A DNA stretch of 64,000 bases from JAVBQF01 sp031549195 (GCA_031549195.1 JAVBQF010000005.1:36049-100048); one strand, 5' to 3'. Shown: positions 8,671 through 17,954, numbered from the stretch's first letter. Program-made: numbers and translations. Notes: generated from the letters alone by a model not told the origin.

Positions 8671-8699
8671 AAAATAAAAAATGCAGAAAAATTCTACAT
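8671..8699 (-). terminator. Terminator of the metallophosphoesterase gene
   Basis: An eight-pair stem, ATGTAGAA with TTCTGCAT (one G-T pair), is followed on the minus strand by TTTTTATTTT. It begins about 20 bases after the stop at 8720. The remaining DNA up to pdp holds no gene that I can see. Confidence 0.75.
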
Positions 8700-8719
8700 T
8701 TATTTTATAACAAATACTT

Positions 8720-9826
8720 TTAGGCTGCTTTTACTAGTCCTTTTCCCTTATTAGGAACGAAATCTGTAAAAGTTATTTCTGGATGATTTGGAAGACCAAA
8801 CAATCTATTTACTCCCCTTGAAATAATTAGTGGAGAACCACCATGATTTTGTGGATTATAATGTATTTTCAAGCTATGATTTTGGTTTCCAAAGTTCTCT
8901 TCGTTAAAATCACTACTTTTTATTGGATCAGCATACTCAGCAGATGTTCTACCTTCTTCTCCAATCATATGCATACCACGACAAAGATCAATTCTCTCAT
9001 ATCCTGGTAATTTTATCCTTACTTTCCCTTTTTCATCACTTATAACCGGAGAATAATTTTTAATCTTTGAAAACATTTCCCAATATCCAAAATCTTCTTC
9101 TCTTAGTTTATGCTTTGCCTCTTTCTTTAATGAATAATATCCATTATGCAAATGTCCTGCATAGCTACAATCAAACTCGCGAATTCCTGTAGCATAACGC
9201 CCAACGTATGGGTTAGCAACTGGATGTGGTGGATGAACCGCTAATAACTCTAATGATTTTGAATCAGTAGAAACTCTTAAGTTTGCTTTCTTCCAATCTA
9301 TTACAAAATTTTCAGCACCTTTTCCACTTTCGTGATTACCTGGTTTATATGCAGCTCTTTCTGGAGAAAACCCTGTTATACGCACACCGTCAAACTCCAT
9401 ACTTTTATTATCAAGTGCGTAAACGTTCTTAATATTACTAAGTTTTCTAAAATTTTCTCTGCCGTATTCACTCATTCCAACTAAATCATGGTTACCAAGT
9501 GTAATTACGACTGGAGCAACTGTACCCAACTTGTCTAGAAAAGAACTTAGCTTTTCATATGAAGTTTCTACCTTTTTTCCAGTAAAAAAACTCTTAACTC
9601 TTGAAACAATCGATGGTTTATTGTCATACTTTGCTCCTTGCATAGTATCACCAACAATTAAAATATAATCTGGATTAAGTTTTTTAACTGAATCTATTAT
9701 ATCTTGCGCATTTTCATCATTTGAAAATATATCGTGAAAATCTGTTAAAGATGCAACTCTTACTTTCTTTTCAATTTTATCACTTGGTATAGTATAGCCT
9801 GTGATAACTGGCTCTAATTGTTTCAT
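8720..9826 (-). CDS. Calcineurin-like metallophosphoesterase
   Basis: A 368-residue protein with the full set of metallophosphoesterase metal ligands: D29-F-H31, GD (59-60), GNHD (111-114), a His in HPPH (198-201) and GHLH (224-227). There is no signal peptide or membrane segment, so it should be cytosolic. The long C-terminal part (after about 240) is not typical and ends in a Lys-rich tail. The substrate is unknown; relatives cleave phosphodiesters or nucleotides. The start at 9826 follows AGGGGTGA by a few bases. It is transcribed alone between two terminators. Confidence 0.85.
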   Translation of the reverse strand: MKQLEPVITGYTIPSDKIEKKVRVASLTDFHDIFSNDENAQDIIDSVKKLNPDYILIVGDTMQGAKYDNKPSIVSRVKSFFTGKKVETSYEKLSSFLDKLGTVAPVVITLGNHDLVGMSEYGRENFRKLSNIKNVYALDNKSMEFDGVRITGFSPERAAYKPGNHESGKGAENFVIDWKKANLRVSTDSKSLELLAVHPPHPVANPYVGRYATGIREFDCSYAGHLHNGYYSLKKEAKHKLREEDFGYWEMFSKIKNYSPVISDEKGKVRIKLPGYERIDLCRGMHMIGEEGRTSAEYADPIKSSDFNEENFGNQNHSLKIHYNPQNHGGSPLIISRGVNRLFGLPNHPEITFTDFVPNKGKGLVKAA

Positions 9827-9910
9827 AATATTCACCCCTTAATTCTTACAAAACATTATATAAATTTATGTGTGAATTATATCACAATTTGTCGCTTTCG
9901 TCAACTTTTT

Positions 9911-9936
9911 AAAATAAAAAAGGACCATAGTCCCTA
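9911..9936 (-). terminator. Terminator of the XRE regulator gene
   Basis: The stem AGGGAC with GTCCTT around a TATG loop is followed on the minus strand by a T-rich run. It overlaps the stop codon of the regulator gene at 9934. Confidence 0.7.
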
Positions 9937-10290
9937 TCTTAGCTTTTTTTCGATTAATTCAATTGCTCGCTTTGGATCATCAATTATTTTTTCATATAGT
10001 TCTATATGCTTTCTTAATTCTTTTATTAATTCTATTTCATTATTAGCCATTTTAATTACATAAGCTACATCAGAATCAGATACAACATAAGAATCATTGC
10101 CAATTAAATAATCTAGTTGGACATTAAATAAGTTTGCAATATCTAGAAGTGTTTCAAGAGATGGAGTTCTTGTTCCATTTTCATAACAACAAACGCTAAC
10201 TTTAGTAACATTTATTTTGTTTCCTAATTCTTGCTGAGTTAATCCTAGTTTTTTTCTTAACTCTTTAAGCCTTTTTCCAAACAATATCAT
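9934..10290 (-). CDS. XRE-family helix-turn-helix regulator
   Basis: A 118-residue protein. Residues 5-62 form a Cro/CI-type helix-turn-helix: KRLKELRKKLGLTQQELG then a recognition helix around VTKVSVCCYENGTRTPS and a closing LDYLIG. The C-terminal 50 residues look like a helical dimerisation or sensing part rather than a peptidase. AGGAGG stands before the ATG. It sits alone between the ssb gene and the phosphoesterase gene; its targets are unknown. A TATAAT about 30 bases upstream is a likely -10 element. Confidence 0.88.
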   Translation of the reverse strand: MILFGKRLKELRKKLGLTQQELGNKINVTKVSVCCYENGTRTPSLETLLDIANLFNVQLDYLIGNDSYVVSDSDVAYVIKMANNEIELIKELRKHIELYEKIIDDPKRAIELIEKKLR

Positions 10291-10365
10291 TTTAACCTCC
10301 TAAAACACTTCCATTATAATTAAATAGCTCAATTAAATGTTTAAAGTTAACTAAAAAGAAACCTA

Positions 10366-10695
10366 TTATTCTTCTTTATTTGATGATAGGAAAGTTACTT
10401 TCTCTGCTACTACATCTGTATAATACTTTTTAGTGCCATCACTTTGTTCAACAGTCCTACTTTGTATTCTACCCTTAACCCCTAAAATATTACCAATTTT
10501 ACAATATTCAGCAGTATTTTTTGCAACAGCATCCCATAAGATACAATTAATAAAGTCTGTCTCATACTCTCCATTAGAATTTTTAAAACTTCTAGGAACA
10601 GCAAGTGTAATATTTGATATTTGTTTACCATTATCAAGCTTGTTTAATTCTGGATCTCTAACTAGTCTTCCTACTAGTACTATTTGGTTTAAAAT
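10366..10695 (-). CDS. ssb: Single-stranded DNA-binding protein with an apparent ATT start codon
   Basis: A 109-residue OB-fold protein: after the first residue it reads LNQIVLVGRLVRDPEL, then ITLAVPRSF, DFINCILWDAVAKNTAEYC and GRIQSRTVEQSDG, all typical of bacterial SSB. The family normally starts MLNQ, and the codon exactly at the Met position is ATT (10695-10693), with AGGAGG seven bases before it. Upstream in the same frame a TAG stop occurs within 15 codons and no ATG, GTG or TTG lies between. So either initiation uses ATT, or the Met codon is mutated in this sequence. It is shorter than housekeeping SSB and lacks the acidic DDDIPF-type tail, so it may be a second SSB, as used in competence or on elements. 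Confidence 0.85.
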   Translation of the reverse strand: MLNQIVLVGRLVRDPELNKLDNGKQISNITLAVPRSFKNSNGEYETDFINCILWDAVAKNTAEYCKIGNILGVKGRIQSRTVEQSDGTKKYYTDVVAEKVTFLSSNKEE

Positions 10696-10777
10696 AATAA
10701 TTCCTCCTTTCTTGAAAAGTACTTTAACACTATAAAAATACTAATGCAAAAGGCTAAATAACAATTTGTTTTAAAGG

Positions 10778-10824
10778 CAAAAAAAGAAAACTTATTTTTC
10801 TTATAATGAATTTAAGTTTTCTTT
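10778..10824 (-). terminator. Terminator of the suf operon
   Basis: A stem of about eleven pairs (AAGAAAACTTA with TAAGTTTTCTT) around an AT-rich loop is followed on the minus strand by seven T. It lies about 35 bases after the sufB stop. Confidence 0.75.
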
Positions 10825-10859
10825 AAATTTATCTAATTAATTATCAAAAAGTATACTTT

Positions 10860-12167
10860 TTACAAATTTTTTTTAAGCAATTGATTAAGTTCTACTGCAT
10901 ATTCCATAGGTAACTCTTCTCTGAATTTTTCAATGAAGCCTAAAACTATTAACTCTGTAGCTTTCTCTTCTGTTAATCCTCTTGACATCATATAGAATAA
11001 ATTCTCATCGCTTACTCTAGATACAGTGGCTTCGTGTTCAATATTGCTTGATTTATTTCTACATACATTAGTTGGAATAGCATCACTCTTTGAGTTCTTA
11101 TCAAGTAGCAAAGTATCACATTTAATAATTGCCTTACTATTAGTAGCATTTTCCTTTATATCAACTTTACCTCTATATGTAGCATTACCACCTGATCTCG
11201 CAATACTTTTTGATATTATATTGCTCTTTGTATTTTTACCTAAATGAATCATTCTAGCACCACTATCCTGTTGCTGATTAGTTGACGCAACACTGATAGT
11301 AACACAAGTACCTGACGAATTATCGCCTTTTAATACACAACAAGGATACTTCATTGTAACTCTACTTCCTATGTTACCATCAATCCATTCCATGGTACCA
11401 TCTTCCTCAACTAATGCTCTCTTCGTAACCAAATTAAGTACATTATGTGCCCAATTTTGAATAGTCGTGTACCTACACTTACTTCTTTTCCCTACATATA
11501 TTTCAACAACAGCTGCATGTAGTGAGGAATCCGTATATGTTGGTGCTGTACACCCTTCGACATAATGAAGTTCACTATCATCATCAACAATAATTAGAGT
11601 TCTTTCAAATTGACCCATACTTTTACTATTAATTCTAAAATAACTCTGAAGTGGTCTATCCAACTTTGTATGAGGGGGAATATAAATAAAACTCCCCCCT
11701 GAGAACACACTACTGTTAAGTGCAGCAAATTTATTTTCACCATTCTTAACAATTGTTCCAAAATACTTTTTCACTATTTCTGGATGCCTTTTCATGGCTT
11801 CTTCAATTGATGTAAATATAACATTCTTAGATTCTAATTCTTCAATCATATTATGGTATATTACTTCACTTTCATACTGTACTCCTATACCATCTAGATG
11901 TTGTTCACTTTCAATTACACCAAGTGAACCTAATTCTGTAGCAATTGCACAGTCAACTTTTTTCCAATCTTTTTTTATACCATTATCATTACTTTTATAA
12001 TAAATTATCTTATTAAAATCAAGCTCGTAAGTAGGACCAAAATTAGGAAATGATAGCTTATTAAATAATTCAAAACTACTTAAACGATAATTAAGTATCC
12101 AGTCTTCTTCATTTTTTATGGAAGAGATGTTTCTAATGCCCTCTTCTGTTAATCCTGTTATCTCCAT
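10860..12167 (-). CDS. sufB: Fe-S cluster assembly scaffold SufB
   Basis: A 435-residue scaffold subunit of the SufBCD complex, which builds Fe-S clusters with ATP energy from SufC. The conserved SVFSGGSFIYIPPHTKL, the beta-helix repeats and the C-terminal EHEATVSRV with MSRGLTEEKATELI are all present. It is about 30 residues shorter than the Bacillus protein, at the N-terminus. It is the last gene of sufCDSUB, 20 bases after sufU, and has its own terminator. In Bacillus the same gene order is essential as the only Fe-S pathway. Confidence 0.95.
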   Translation of the reverse strand: MEITGLTEEGIRNISSIKNEEDWILNYRLSSFELFNKLSFPNFGPTYELDFNKIIYYKSNDNGIKKDWKKVDCAIATELGSLGVIESEQHLDGIGVQYESEVIYHNMIEELESKNVIFTSIEEAMKRHPEIVKKYFGTIVKNGENKFAALNSSVFSGGSFIYIPPHTKLDRPLQSYFRINSKSMGQFERTLIIVDDDSELHYVEGCTAPTYTDSSLHAAVVEIYVGKRSKCRYTTIQNWAHNVLNLVTKRALVEEDGTMEWIDGNIGSRVTMKYPCCVLKGDNSSGTCVTISVASTNQQQDSGARMIHLGKNTKSNIISKSIARSGGNATYRGKVDIKENATNSKAIIKCDTLLLDKNSKSDAIPTNVCRNKSSNIEHEATVSRVSDENLFYMMSRGLTEEKATELIVLGFIEKFREELPMEYAVELNQLLKKNL

Positions 12168-12187
12168 AATTCCTCCTACTTATACTC

Positions 12188-12610
12188 TTATTTTGTATTA
12201 TCCATTATCTTCTTCATTGACTCAAACGGAAGTAATGCACACCTTTTTCTACTTGGTTGCTTATAAACTTCATCGTAAATATTTAATTCTGCTAACATAT
12301 CACCATCATATGGTAATTCGTTGATCATTCTCTCATAATTATCAATTACAACTTTAGCTTCTTCTAGAGTTTTTCCAACTAATGTCTTAATCATTACCGA
12401 TGTTGCTGAGGTACATATTGCACAAGCCTCTCCATCAAATCTTAAATCAACTATTTTACTATCTACCACTTTAGCCATAACATCAATATTATCAACACAA
12501 GAAGAATTCCTTGTATTAATTTTTATATAACTAGCATCTTCTATCAAACCTCTATTTTGAGGATTTTGATAATTGTCAAGTATGATATCTCTTTTTAATT
12601 TACTATCCAT
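12188..12610 (-). CDS. sufU: Sulfur-transfer protein SufU
   Basis: A 140-residue zinc protein that accepts persulfide sulfur from SufS. The zinc ligands are recognisable: a Cys in NSSCVDN with the nearby Asp, the Cys in GEACAIC and the Cys in KRCALLPF. The GEACAICTSATS loop is the family hallmark. The start at 12610 is set by a purine-rich site (AAAAGGTG) and by alignment with the usual N-terminus KLKRDIILDNYQNPQNRG; an upstream start would overlap sufS. It sits between sufS and sufB. Confidence 0.93.
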   Translation of the reverse strand: MDSKLKRDIILDNYQNPQNRGLIEDASYIKINTRNSSCVDNIDVMAKVVDSKIVDLRFDGEACAICTSATSVMIKTLVGKTLEEAKVVIDNYERMINELPYDGDMLAELNIYDEVYKQPSRKRCALLPFESMKKIMDNTK

Positions 12611-12632
12611 AGCGCACCTTTTCTCCTTCTTT

Positions 12633-13829
12633 TTATACAACAGTATCAAGTATTTTATCTTGATCCTTTAATACTTCTATTAATTTATCTATTTCTTCTC
12701 TTGTATTATATAAATAGAAACTTATTCTACAAGTATTTGTAGACTTAATAACATCTTTCAATATTTTTGCACAATGATTACCTGCCCTTACACATATTTT
12801 AAAACAATTCAAATATATTGCGACATCTTGACTAAAATATTCACCTACATTAAATATTAAAGACCCCGATTCCAAATTGTTATTATAGATTCTTATATTT
12901 GGCACTTCTTTCAATCTGTCTAATAAATATTTTTTCAGTTCTAATTCATGCTTATGTATTTGATCTAGTCCAACGCTAGTTAAATAATCTATTGCTGCAC
13001 CCATTCCAATGACTCCAGCAATATTGCTCGTACCTGCCTCTAATCTCTCAGGTAATGGTTTAAGTTCAATTTCCCCATCACTTTCAAAGAAAGCATTCAT
13101 TCCACCACCATATTCAGTAGGAATTAAATTATGTAAATACTTATATTTCCCATATAGCACACCTACACCAGTTGGGCCTAACATCTTATGAGCCGAAAAG
13201 CCAAGAAAATCTATATTGCTTGTTTCAACATCAATCTTCATATGACCAATGCTCTGTGTTGCATCAACAACAAATATAATACCTCTTTCCTTACATAGTC
13301 TACCAATAGCATCTACTGGCCTTACATCACCTATTGCATTTGTTATGTGTGCAATCGATATAACTTTTGTATTATTCGTTATTACTTTCATTAAGTTATC
13401 CATTGTAACTTCATGATGTTCATCCAACTCAACATATTTAATAGTAAAGCCAATTTTTTTTGAGAGCATCATCCAAGGTAGTATATTAGAGGCATGTTCT
13501 GCTTTAGTTAAAATTACCTCATCACTATCTTGTAGATAGATAGACATAAAGCCAAATACTATCATATTAAATGCCTCAGTTGATCCCTTAGTAAATATAA
13601 TTTCTTCTACCACTTTAGCATTTATTAAATCTTTAACTTTCTCTCTTACACCCTCATATCTTTTATCTACTTCTAAACTATTATCATAATCCCCTCTATG
13701 AGCATTTGCTGTATATTTAGTATAATATTCTACAGTAGCATCAACAACGCTTTTGGGTTTCATCGTAGTTGCTGCATTATCAAAATAAATTAAGCCATCT
13801 TCAAAAATTGGAAAATCCTCACGATTCAT
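12633..13829 (-). CDS. sufS: Cysteine desulfurase SufS
   Basis: A 398-residue PLP enzyme of aminotransferase class V that removes sulfur from cysteine and passes it to SufU. The PLP lysine is K215 in GFSAHKMLGPTGVG. The persulfide cysteine is C353 in RAGNHCAK, the SufS (group II) context. Length agrees with the family. GGAGGTG precedes the ATG, 13 bases after the sufD stop. Third gene of sufCDSUB. Confidence 0.96.
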   Translation of the reverse strand: MNREDFPIFEDGLIYFDNAATTMKPKSVVDATVEYYTKYTANAHRGDYDNSLEVDKRYEGVREKVKDLINAKVVEEIIFTKGSTEAFNMIVFGFMSIYLQDSDEVILTKAEHASNILPWMMLSKKIGFTIKYVELDEHHEVTMDNLMKVITNNTKVISIAHITNAIGDVRPVDAIGRLCKERGIIFVVDATQSIGHMKIDVETSNIDFLGFSAHKMLGPTGVGVLYGKYKYLHNLIPTEYGGGMNAFFESDGEIELKPLPERLEAGTSNIAGVIGMGAAIDYLTSVGLDQIHKHELELKKYLLDRLKEVPNIRIYNNNLESGSLIFNVGEYFSQDVAIYLNCFKICVRAGNHCAKILKDVIKSTNTCRISFYLYNTREEIDKLIEVLKDQDKILDTVV

Positions 13830-13842
13830 AGTTCACCTCCAA

Positions 13843-14550
13843 TCAAATATTATCTATAATTTTTAAAGCTTCTTCCAACTCTTCTTCATTAAGAGCCATA
13901 TTAGATAACATAAATCCTTTTATTAACAAATAATTACAATCTTTGTCACTTAACCCTCTTGTTTTTAAATAAAATAGTAATTCGTCATTAAAACTTCCTC
14001 TATATGCCCCATGATTTGCTACAACATCATTATTATCCACAATTAAATTAGGATGAATGAAGCTTTCACCATTATCTAAATTAATTATTTTGTTATCTTG
14101 TTTTAAATTACTTCCAATGCTATCTTTATCAATATTACCATTAATTACAAAACTCAATTTCTTGTCATTTGCATTTATTCCATGATTAATTACTGTACTT
14201 GTACTACCACTCCCATAATGATAAATATTTTGAACATATTCATTATCCTTATAACTAACTAAACTAGTAATATAAGTAATAGAAGCATTATTACCACTTA
14301 TCTTAATATTAGTTACATCATTACAATCTACACATATTTTATTAACTATTACATTAGCACCATCTCTTAAATTATAAGTAATATTATTAGTAGTATTGTT
14401 ATTTATTTCAAATACCATTAGATTTTGATTTTCCATAACATCTATATTGATAATAGAACCTATATCATTAAGATTTATTTTTATATACATATCTTCTGTT
14501 ACAATGATATCACTAATGTCATCTTTGTTATCTACTATTAATGTATTCAT
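13843..14550 (-). CDS. sufD: Fe-S assembly protein SufD, short form
   Basis: A 235-residue protein in the SufD position of the operon. The C-terminal end DELLFYLKTRGLSDKDCNYL matches the SufB/SufD family and the middle is a beta-helix rich in Asn and Ile. Typical SufD has about 430 residues, so the N-terminal helical half is missing; the scaffold and the part that pairs with SufB remain. ATG at 14550 is preferred over a GTG at 14565; the start lies five bases after the sufC stop. It ends in TGA, rare in this window. Low conservation outside the C-terminus leaves some doubt about how it works. Confidence 0.85.
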   Translation of the reverse strand: MNTLIVDNKDDISDIIVTEDMYIKINLNDIGSIINIDVMENQNLMVFEINNNTTNNITYNLRDGANVIVNKICVDCNDVTNIKISGNNASITYITSLVSYKDNEYVQNIYHYGSGSTSTVINHGINANDKKLSFVINGNIDKDSIGSNLKQDNKIINLDNGESFIHPNLIVDNNDVVANHGAYRGSFNDELLFYLKTRGLSDKDCNYLLIKGFMLSNMALNEEELEEALKIIDNI

Positions 14551-14554
14551 AAAA

Positions 14555-15301
14555 TTAATTCTCACTTATACCATTTAACTCAGCATAACCATTTTTTTCT
14601 ATCTCAAAGGCAAAATTTTTGTCTCCAGTTTTAACTATTCTGCCTCCAACCATCATGTGTACATAGTCTGGTGTAATATATTCAAAAATTCTAGTGTAGT
14701 GTGTAATCATCAGTATAGAGGTATCTTTATGAGTCTCCAAGTATTTGTTTATATTAGTGCAAACTATTCTAAGGCTGTCCACATCAAGACCAGAATCTAT
14801 TTCATCTAATATAATTAGTTTTGGTTCAAGTAGTTTAGCTTGAAGAATTTCATTTTTCTTTCTTTCTCCACCTGAAGCCCCTTCATTTATAGATCTATGA
14901 ATCATATCTTTTGACATAGAAAGCTCTGAAGCAGAAGTTTCTACTTTTTTTATAAATTCATATAATCCAATTGGAGTTTCTCTATTCGCATTAACCGCCG
15001 TTTTTAAAAACTCACTATTACTAACACCTTCAATACTAACAGGACTCTGCATTGACAAGAATATTCCAAGTCTTGCTCTTTCATCAGTTGTCATATCATT
15101 CATTATTACACCATTAAAAATAATATCTCCTGATACTATTTCATAGTCTTTGCTTCCTAAGATTACTTTTGAAAGAGTACTCTTACCAGTTCCATTAGGA
15201 CCCATAATTCCATGTATTTCACCGGGCTTAATATCTATATCAAAATCTTTAAGTATTTCTTTATCTTTTACTTTGACATTTAGTTTCTTTATTTCTAACA
15301 T
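14555..15301 (-). CDS. sufC: Fe-S assembly ATPase SufC
   Basis: A 248-residue ABC-type ATPase that drives SufBCD. Walker A GPNGTGKST is near residue 36, the signature ASGGERKKNE near 143 and Walker B KLIILDEIDSGLDVD shortly after; the DEIDSGLD form is typical of SufC. The ATG at 15301 follows GAGGTG by six bases. First gene of the operon; a TATAAT lies some 20 bases upstream, without a convincing -35. Confidence 0.96.
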   Translation of the reverse strand: MLEIKKLNVKVKDKEILKDFDIDIKPGEIHGIMGPNGTGKSTLSKVILGSKDYEIVSGDIIFNGVIMNDMTTDERARLGIFLSMQSPVSIEGVSNSEFLKTAVNANRETPIGLYEFIKKVETSASELSMSKDMIHRSINEGASGGERKKNEILQAKLLEPKLIILDEIDSGLDVDSLRIVCTNINKYLETHKDTSILMITHYTRIFEYITPDYVHMMVGGRIVKTGDKNFAFEIEKNGYAELNGISEN

Positions 15302-15380
15302 TGTTTTCACCTCAATATATATAAAATATTATATCATAGTCTTTTTATATTTAGTCGAAAAAATAATTTGTTTTGTGAAT

Positions 15381-15428
15381 AAAAAAAAGTGAATGGTAAC
15401 AATATAATAGTGATATTGCTGAATTCAC
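15381..15428 (-). terminator. Terminator downstream of the gene at 15453
   Basis: A long broken hairpin (GTGAAT with ATTCAC outside, CAATAT with ATATTG inside) is followed on the minus strand by eight T. A second, smaller hairpin, AATGCC with GGCATT (15436-15451), has its T-run on the plus strand. Confidence 0.7.
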
Positions 15429-15452
15429 CCAAGGAAATGCCAAAAGGCATTT

Positions 15453-15944
15453 TTATTTTGTAGTATTATTGCTTTGAATCTTTTGTAGTTGCGTATGATA
15501 ATTATCTGTTAATTTTTGATATCTATCTTCCATATACGATTTTGGAATACCAAATCCAACGGATTCTATTCTTTCTTTTGTTTCGCTAGACAAAGGGTTC
15601 TGATCTATATCACACTTATTTTCTCCGAAGCGCTGTGTTAATACCTCCTGTACAAGTTCAGGAGACATAATTGTATAGAAGTCTTGTAAAATAGAATTTG
15701 GATCTTGCTCTTGCAATCTAATAAATGCATTTGAAAGTGTGGTTTCTTTAGCTGCACTTTTGCAATAATCAAAAACTTCATAAGATGAAATAATAATTCT
15801 ACTTAATATATATTCCATTATTAGATTTTCCTCATTACCATTATAGACTTCATACATGGCAGTCCCTAAAGCTTGAAAGGACTCAGGTGCGATTCCCTGC
15901 CTTAACGTATCTCTTACATACTCTTTGAAAGTTACTTCTCTCAT
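15453..15944 (-). CDS. Conserved-looking protein of unknown function
   Basis: A 163-residue soluble protein, mostly predicted helical, without signal peptide or membrane segment. Residues 38-75 (ENLIMEYILSRIIISSYEVFDY) suggest a helical core; the C-terminus is polar with Gln and Asn. AGAGGTG precedes the ATG. It follows the ornithine-cyclodeaminase-like gene by 19 bases in the same direction and is probably cotranscribed with it. I recognise no family and see no catalytic motif. Confidence 0.7.
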   Translation of the reverse strand: MREVTFKEYVRDTLRQGIAPESFQALGTAMYEVYNGNEENLIMEYILSRIIISSYEVFDYCKSAAKETTLSNAFIRLQEQDPNSILQDFYTIMSPELVQEVLTQRFGENKCDIDQNPLSSETKERIESVGFGIPKSYMEDRYQKLTDNYHTQLQKIQSNNTTK

Positions 15945-15963
15945 ATTTCACCTCTTACTCTGA

Positions 15964-16929
15964 TTACTCAATCATTGTATTTTTATCTTTTTCTCTTGCC
16001 TTTTTATAAATAAAGCTTCCTACAATTGCATCTTGAAACCCTAACCCAACTAAATCTGCAAGTGTAATATCTGTATCTTTTCTATTAAAATTATCTATTA
16101 CTTGGCCAAGTTCAACCACTTGACTAATATCTATCAATCCTTTTTTCAATGCATGTGCTAACTCTCCATTAACACTACACATTTCCTTTGAATCAGTAAC
16201 TACTATTGCGTTACTTAATATATTCTCATCTAACTCTTGCATGTTTGGTCCACATGCACCAACTGCAGTAATATGCATCCCTTCTTTAATCCACTCACTC
16301 TTAATAATAGGGGTATCACTATACGTTGTTGTAATAATAATATCCGTATCTTTTAAAGAGTCTTCTATTGAATCATAACATTGAACTAAAAGATTTGGAA
16401 ATTTTTCTCTCATTTCACTGACATACAACAAAACATTATTTTTATTTCTTCCCCATACCTTTAACACATCAATATTCATTACTTGCATTAAGGAAGTAAT
16501 TTGCATTCTTGCTTGTAATCCACTACCAATAACTGTAACTACCTTACTATTATTTCTCGCTAGTTCTTTAGTCGCAATTGCACCAGCAATACCAGTTCGA
16601 TATGCAGTTAAAAATCCTACATCATCAATAATACAAAGTGGTACCCCTGTTTGAGCACTAAATACAATAAAAAGTCCATTATCAACAGGTATATTAAGCT
16701 TCTCATTTTCCCAAAAGCCACCTGAATATTTCAAAGTAAAATAGTCATCACCAAGTATATGTCCAGCCTTAAAGTGAACATGACCTTTTGCTTTTTCAAT
16801 TTGAAAATTAATATATGGAGGAGTCAAGGTCAAATAATTAGAATACTTTTTAAAACCATCTTTTGTTAATTCTACTATTTTATGAAAATCTAATAATTTG
16901 CTTATTTCACTTTCCTTAATATAAATCAT
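15964..16929 (-). CDS. Ornithine cyclodeaminase / mu-crystallin family oxidoreductase
   Basis: A 321-residue NAD(P)-dependent enzyme. The dinucleotide-binding VIGSGLQARMQ lies near residue 127, preceded by the substrate region TLKYSGGFW and DVGFLTAYRTGIAG, and followed by CNxxGACGPNMQEL-like residues (AVGACGPNMQEL). Members cyclise ornithine to proline, dehydrogenate alanine, or reduce cyclic imines; the exact substrate cannot be assigned. GGTGATATA precedes the ATG. It heads a two-gene unit with the unknown gene downstream. Confidence 0.88.
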   Translation of the reverse strand: MIYIKESEISKLLDFHKIVELTKDGFKKYSNYLTLTPPYINFQIEKAKGHVHFKAGHILGDDYFTLKYSGGFWENEKLNIPVDNGLFIVFSAQTGVPLCIIDDVGFLTAYRTGIAGAIATKELARNNSKVVTVIGSGLQARMQITSLMQVMNIDVLKVWGRNKNNVLLYVSEMREKFPNLLVQCYDSIEDSLKDTDIIITTTYSDTPIIKSEWIKEGMHITAVGACGPNMQELDENILSNAIVVTDSKEMCSVNGELAHALKKGLIDISQVVELGQVIDNFNRKDTDITLADLVGLGFQDAIVGSFIYKKAREKDKNTMIE

Positions 16930-17018
16930 TATATCACCATCTTAATTATACAACAAATTTATTAAAATTAATATGGTATAAAAGTGCAGTATAATATAGT
17001 AATTAAATTATTATTATC

Positions 17019-17047
17019 TTGACATAGAACGATTATTGTATTAGTAT
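17019..17047 (+). promoter_or_regulatory. SigA-type promoter of the CDP-alcohol phosphatidyltransferase gene
   Basis: TTGACA at 17019-17024, a 17-base spacer and TAGTAT at 17042-17047. The start codon follows 25 bases later. Confidence 0.75.
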
Positions 17048-17072
17048 AAAAAGCAATTTTTAGGAGAAGATT

Positions 17073-17807
17073 ATGGCATACTCAAAAGAAGATTTATTTG
17101 ATCTACAAAAAGACAAATTAGACAGAATACTTACAATACCAAATTTAATATGTGTAGCGAGAATTCTATGGTCAATAGAATTTGCTAATAGAACATCAGC
17201 AAATGGAGTTATTCCAATACTTAGTGCGGAAGAAGCAGGACTAATTGGTCTATCTGATGCAGCCGATGGATATATAGCAAGAAACTATGATCAAAAAAGC
17301 AATCTTGGAAAACTACTAGATCCTCTTTCCGATAGATGCTATGCTATTTCAATGATATATACTTTACTAAAAACCGGACAAATACCACTTGAATGGCAAT
17401 CAGTTGGTCCTTTAAGTGCAATTGCTGCTAGAGATATATTATTAAATATTGCAGGCTTAGTATATATAAGTAAAAACAATGTATCAATGGCAAAAGAATC
17501 TAACGTATTTGGCAAAGTTAAAACCGGGTTATTAACAGCATCTATTTTATCTGCATTTCAATTTGGTTTTGGAAATGAAGGGGCTGAATTAATTGCACCA
17601 GTTTCATTAGGTTTAGCCGCAGCAACAATTCCGCCAGAAATAGCTTATATTTTAAAAAATCTAAGAAAAGAGAGTAAAAATGGAGAGAATTCTGAAATAG
17701 ATTCGTGTAGTATTGATGCCTTTGAAGAAAAGTGGGCGCAAGAAGATAAATCAAAACAAGAACAAGGAAATAATAAAGTATTAGCAAAGCAATCCATTAT
17801 GGTATAA
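17073..17807 (+). CDS. CDP-alcohol phosphatidyltransferase family membrane protein
   Basis: A 244-residue phospholipid-synthesis enzyme. The full signature D-x2-DG-x2-AR-x8-G-x3-D-x3-D is present in SDAADGYIARNYDQKS and the following GKLLDPLSD (about residues 69-92). Several membrane segments surround it. It would transfer a phosphatidyl group from a CDP-activated lipid to an alcohol; which alcohol is not evident. It differs from pgsA at 36705. The last 45 residues are charged and soluble, longer than usual. It has a strong promoter of its own. Confidence 0.85.
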   Translation: MAYSKEDLFDLQKDKLDRILTIPNLICVARILWSIEFANRTSANGVIPILSAEEAGLIGLSDAADGYIARNYDQKSNLGKLLDPLSDRCYAISMIYTLLKTGQIPLEWQSVGPLSAIAARDILLNIAGLVYISKNNVSMAKESNVFGKVKTGLLTASILSAFQFGFGNEGAELIAPVSLGLAAATIPPEIAYILKNLRKESKNGENSEIDSCSIDAFEEKWAQEDKSKQEQGNNKVLAKQSIMV

Positions 17808-17954
17808 TAAATGTAAATAAAATTGAGTTTGCTATAAGAATAAGATTTATAGCTCTACAATTTTGCCATTAATTCAAAAATGGTACAATAGTAACAGAAA
17901 CATGTAAGATAGTAAAAGTAAGTGAGGCACATAATAAGAAGGGATAAAAGAAAT

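Noticed and set aside
10433..10735. Plus-strand open frame of 100 codons
   Set aside because: It is the antisense shadow of the ssb gene, whose minus-strand frame is clearly conserved.
13843..14550. sufD as a broken gene because it is much shorter than usual
   Set aside because: The frame is open, well spaced between sufC and sufS, and keeps the conserved C-terminus. A short form is more likely than decay.
15436..15452. Small hairpin with plus-strand T-run as the end of an unknown small RNA
   Set aside because: No promoter or gene on the plus strand leads to it; the larger neighbouring hairpin already ends the minus-strand gene.
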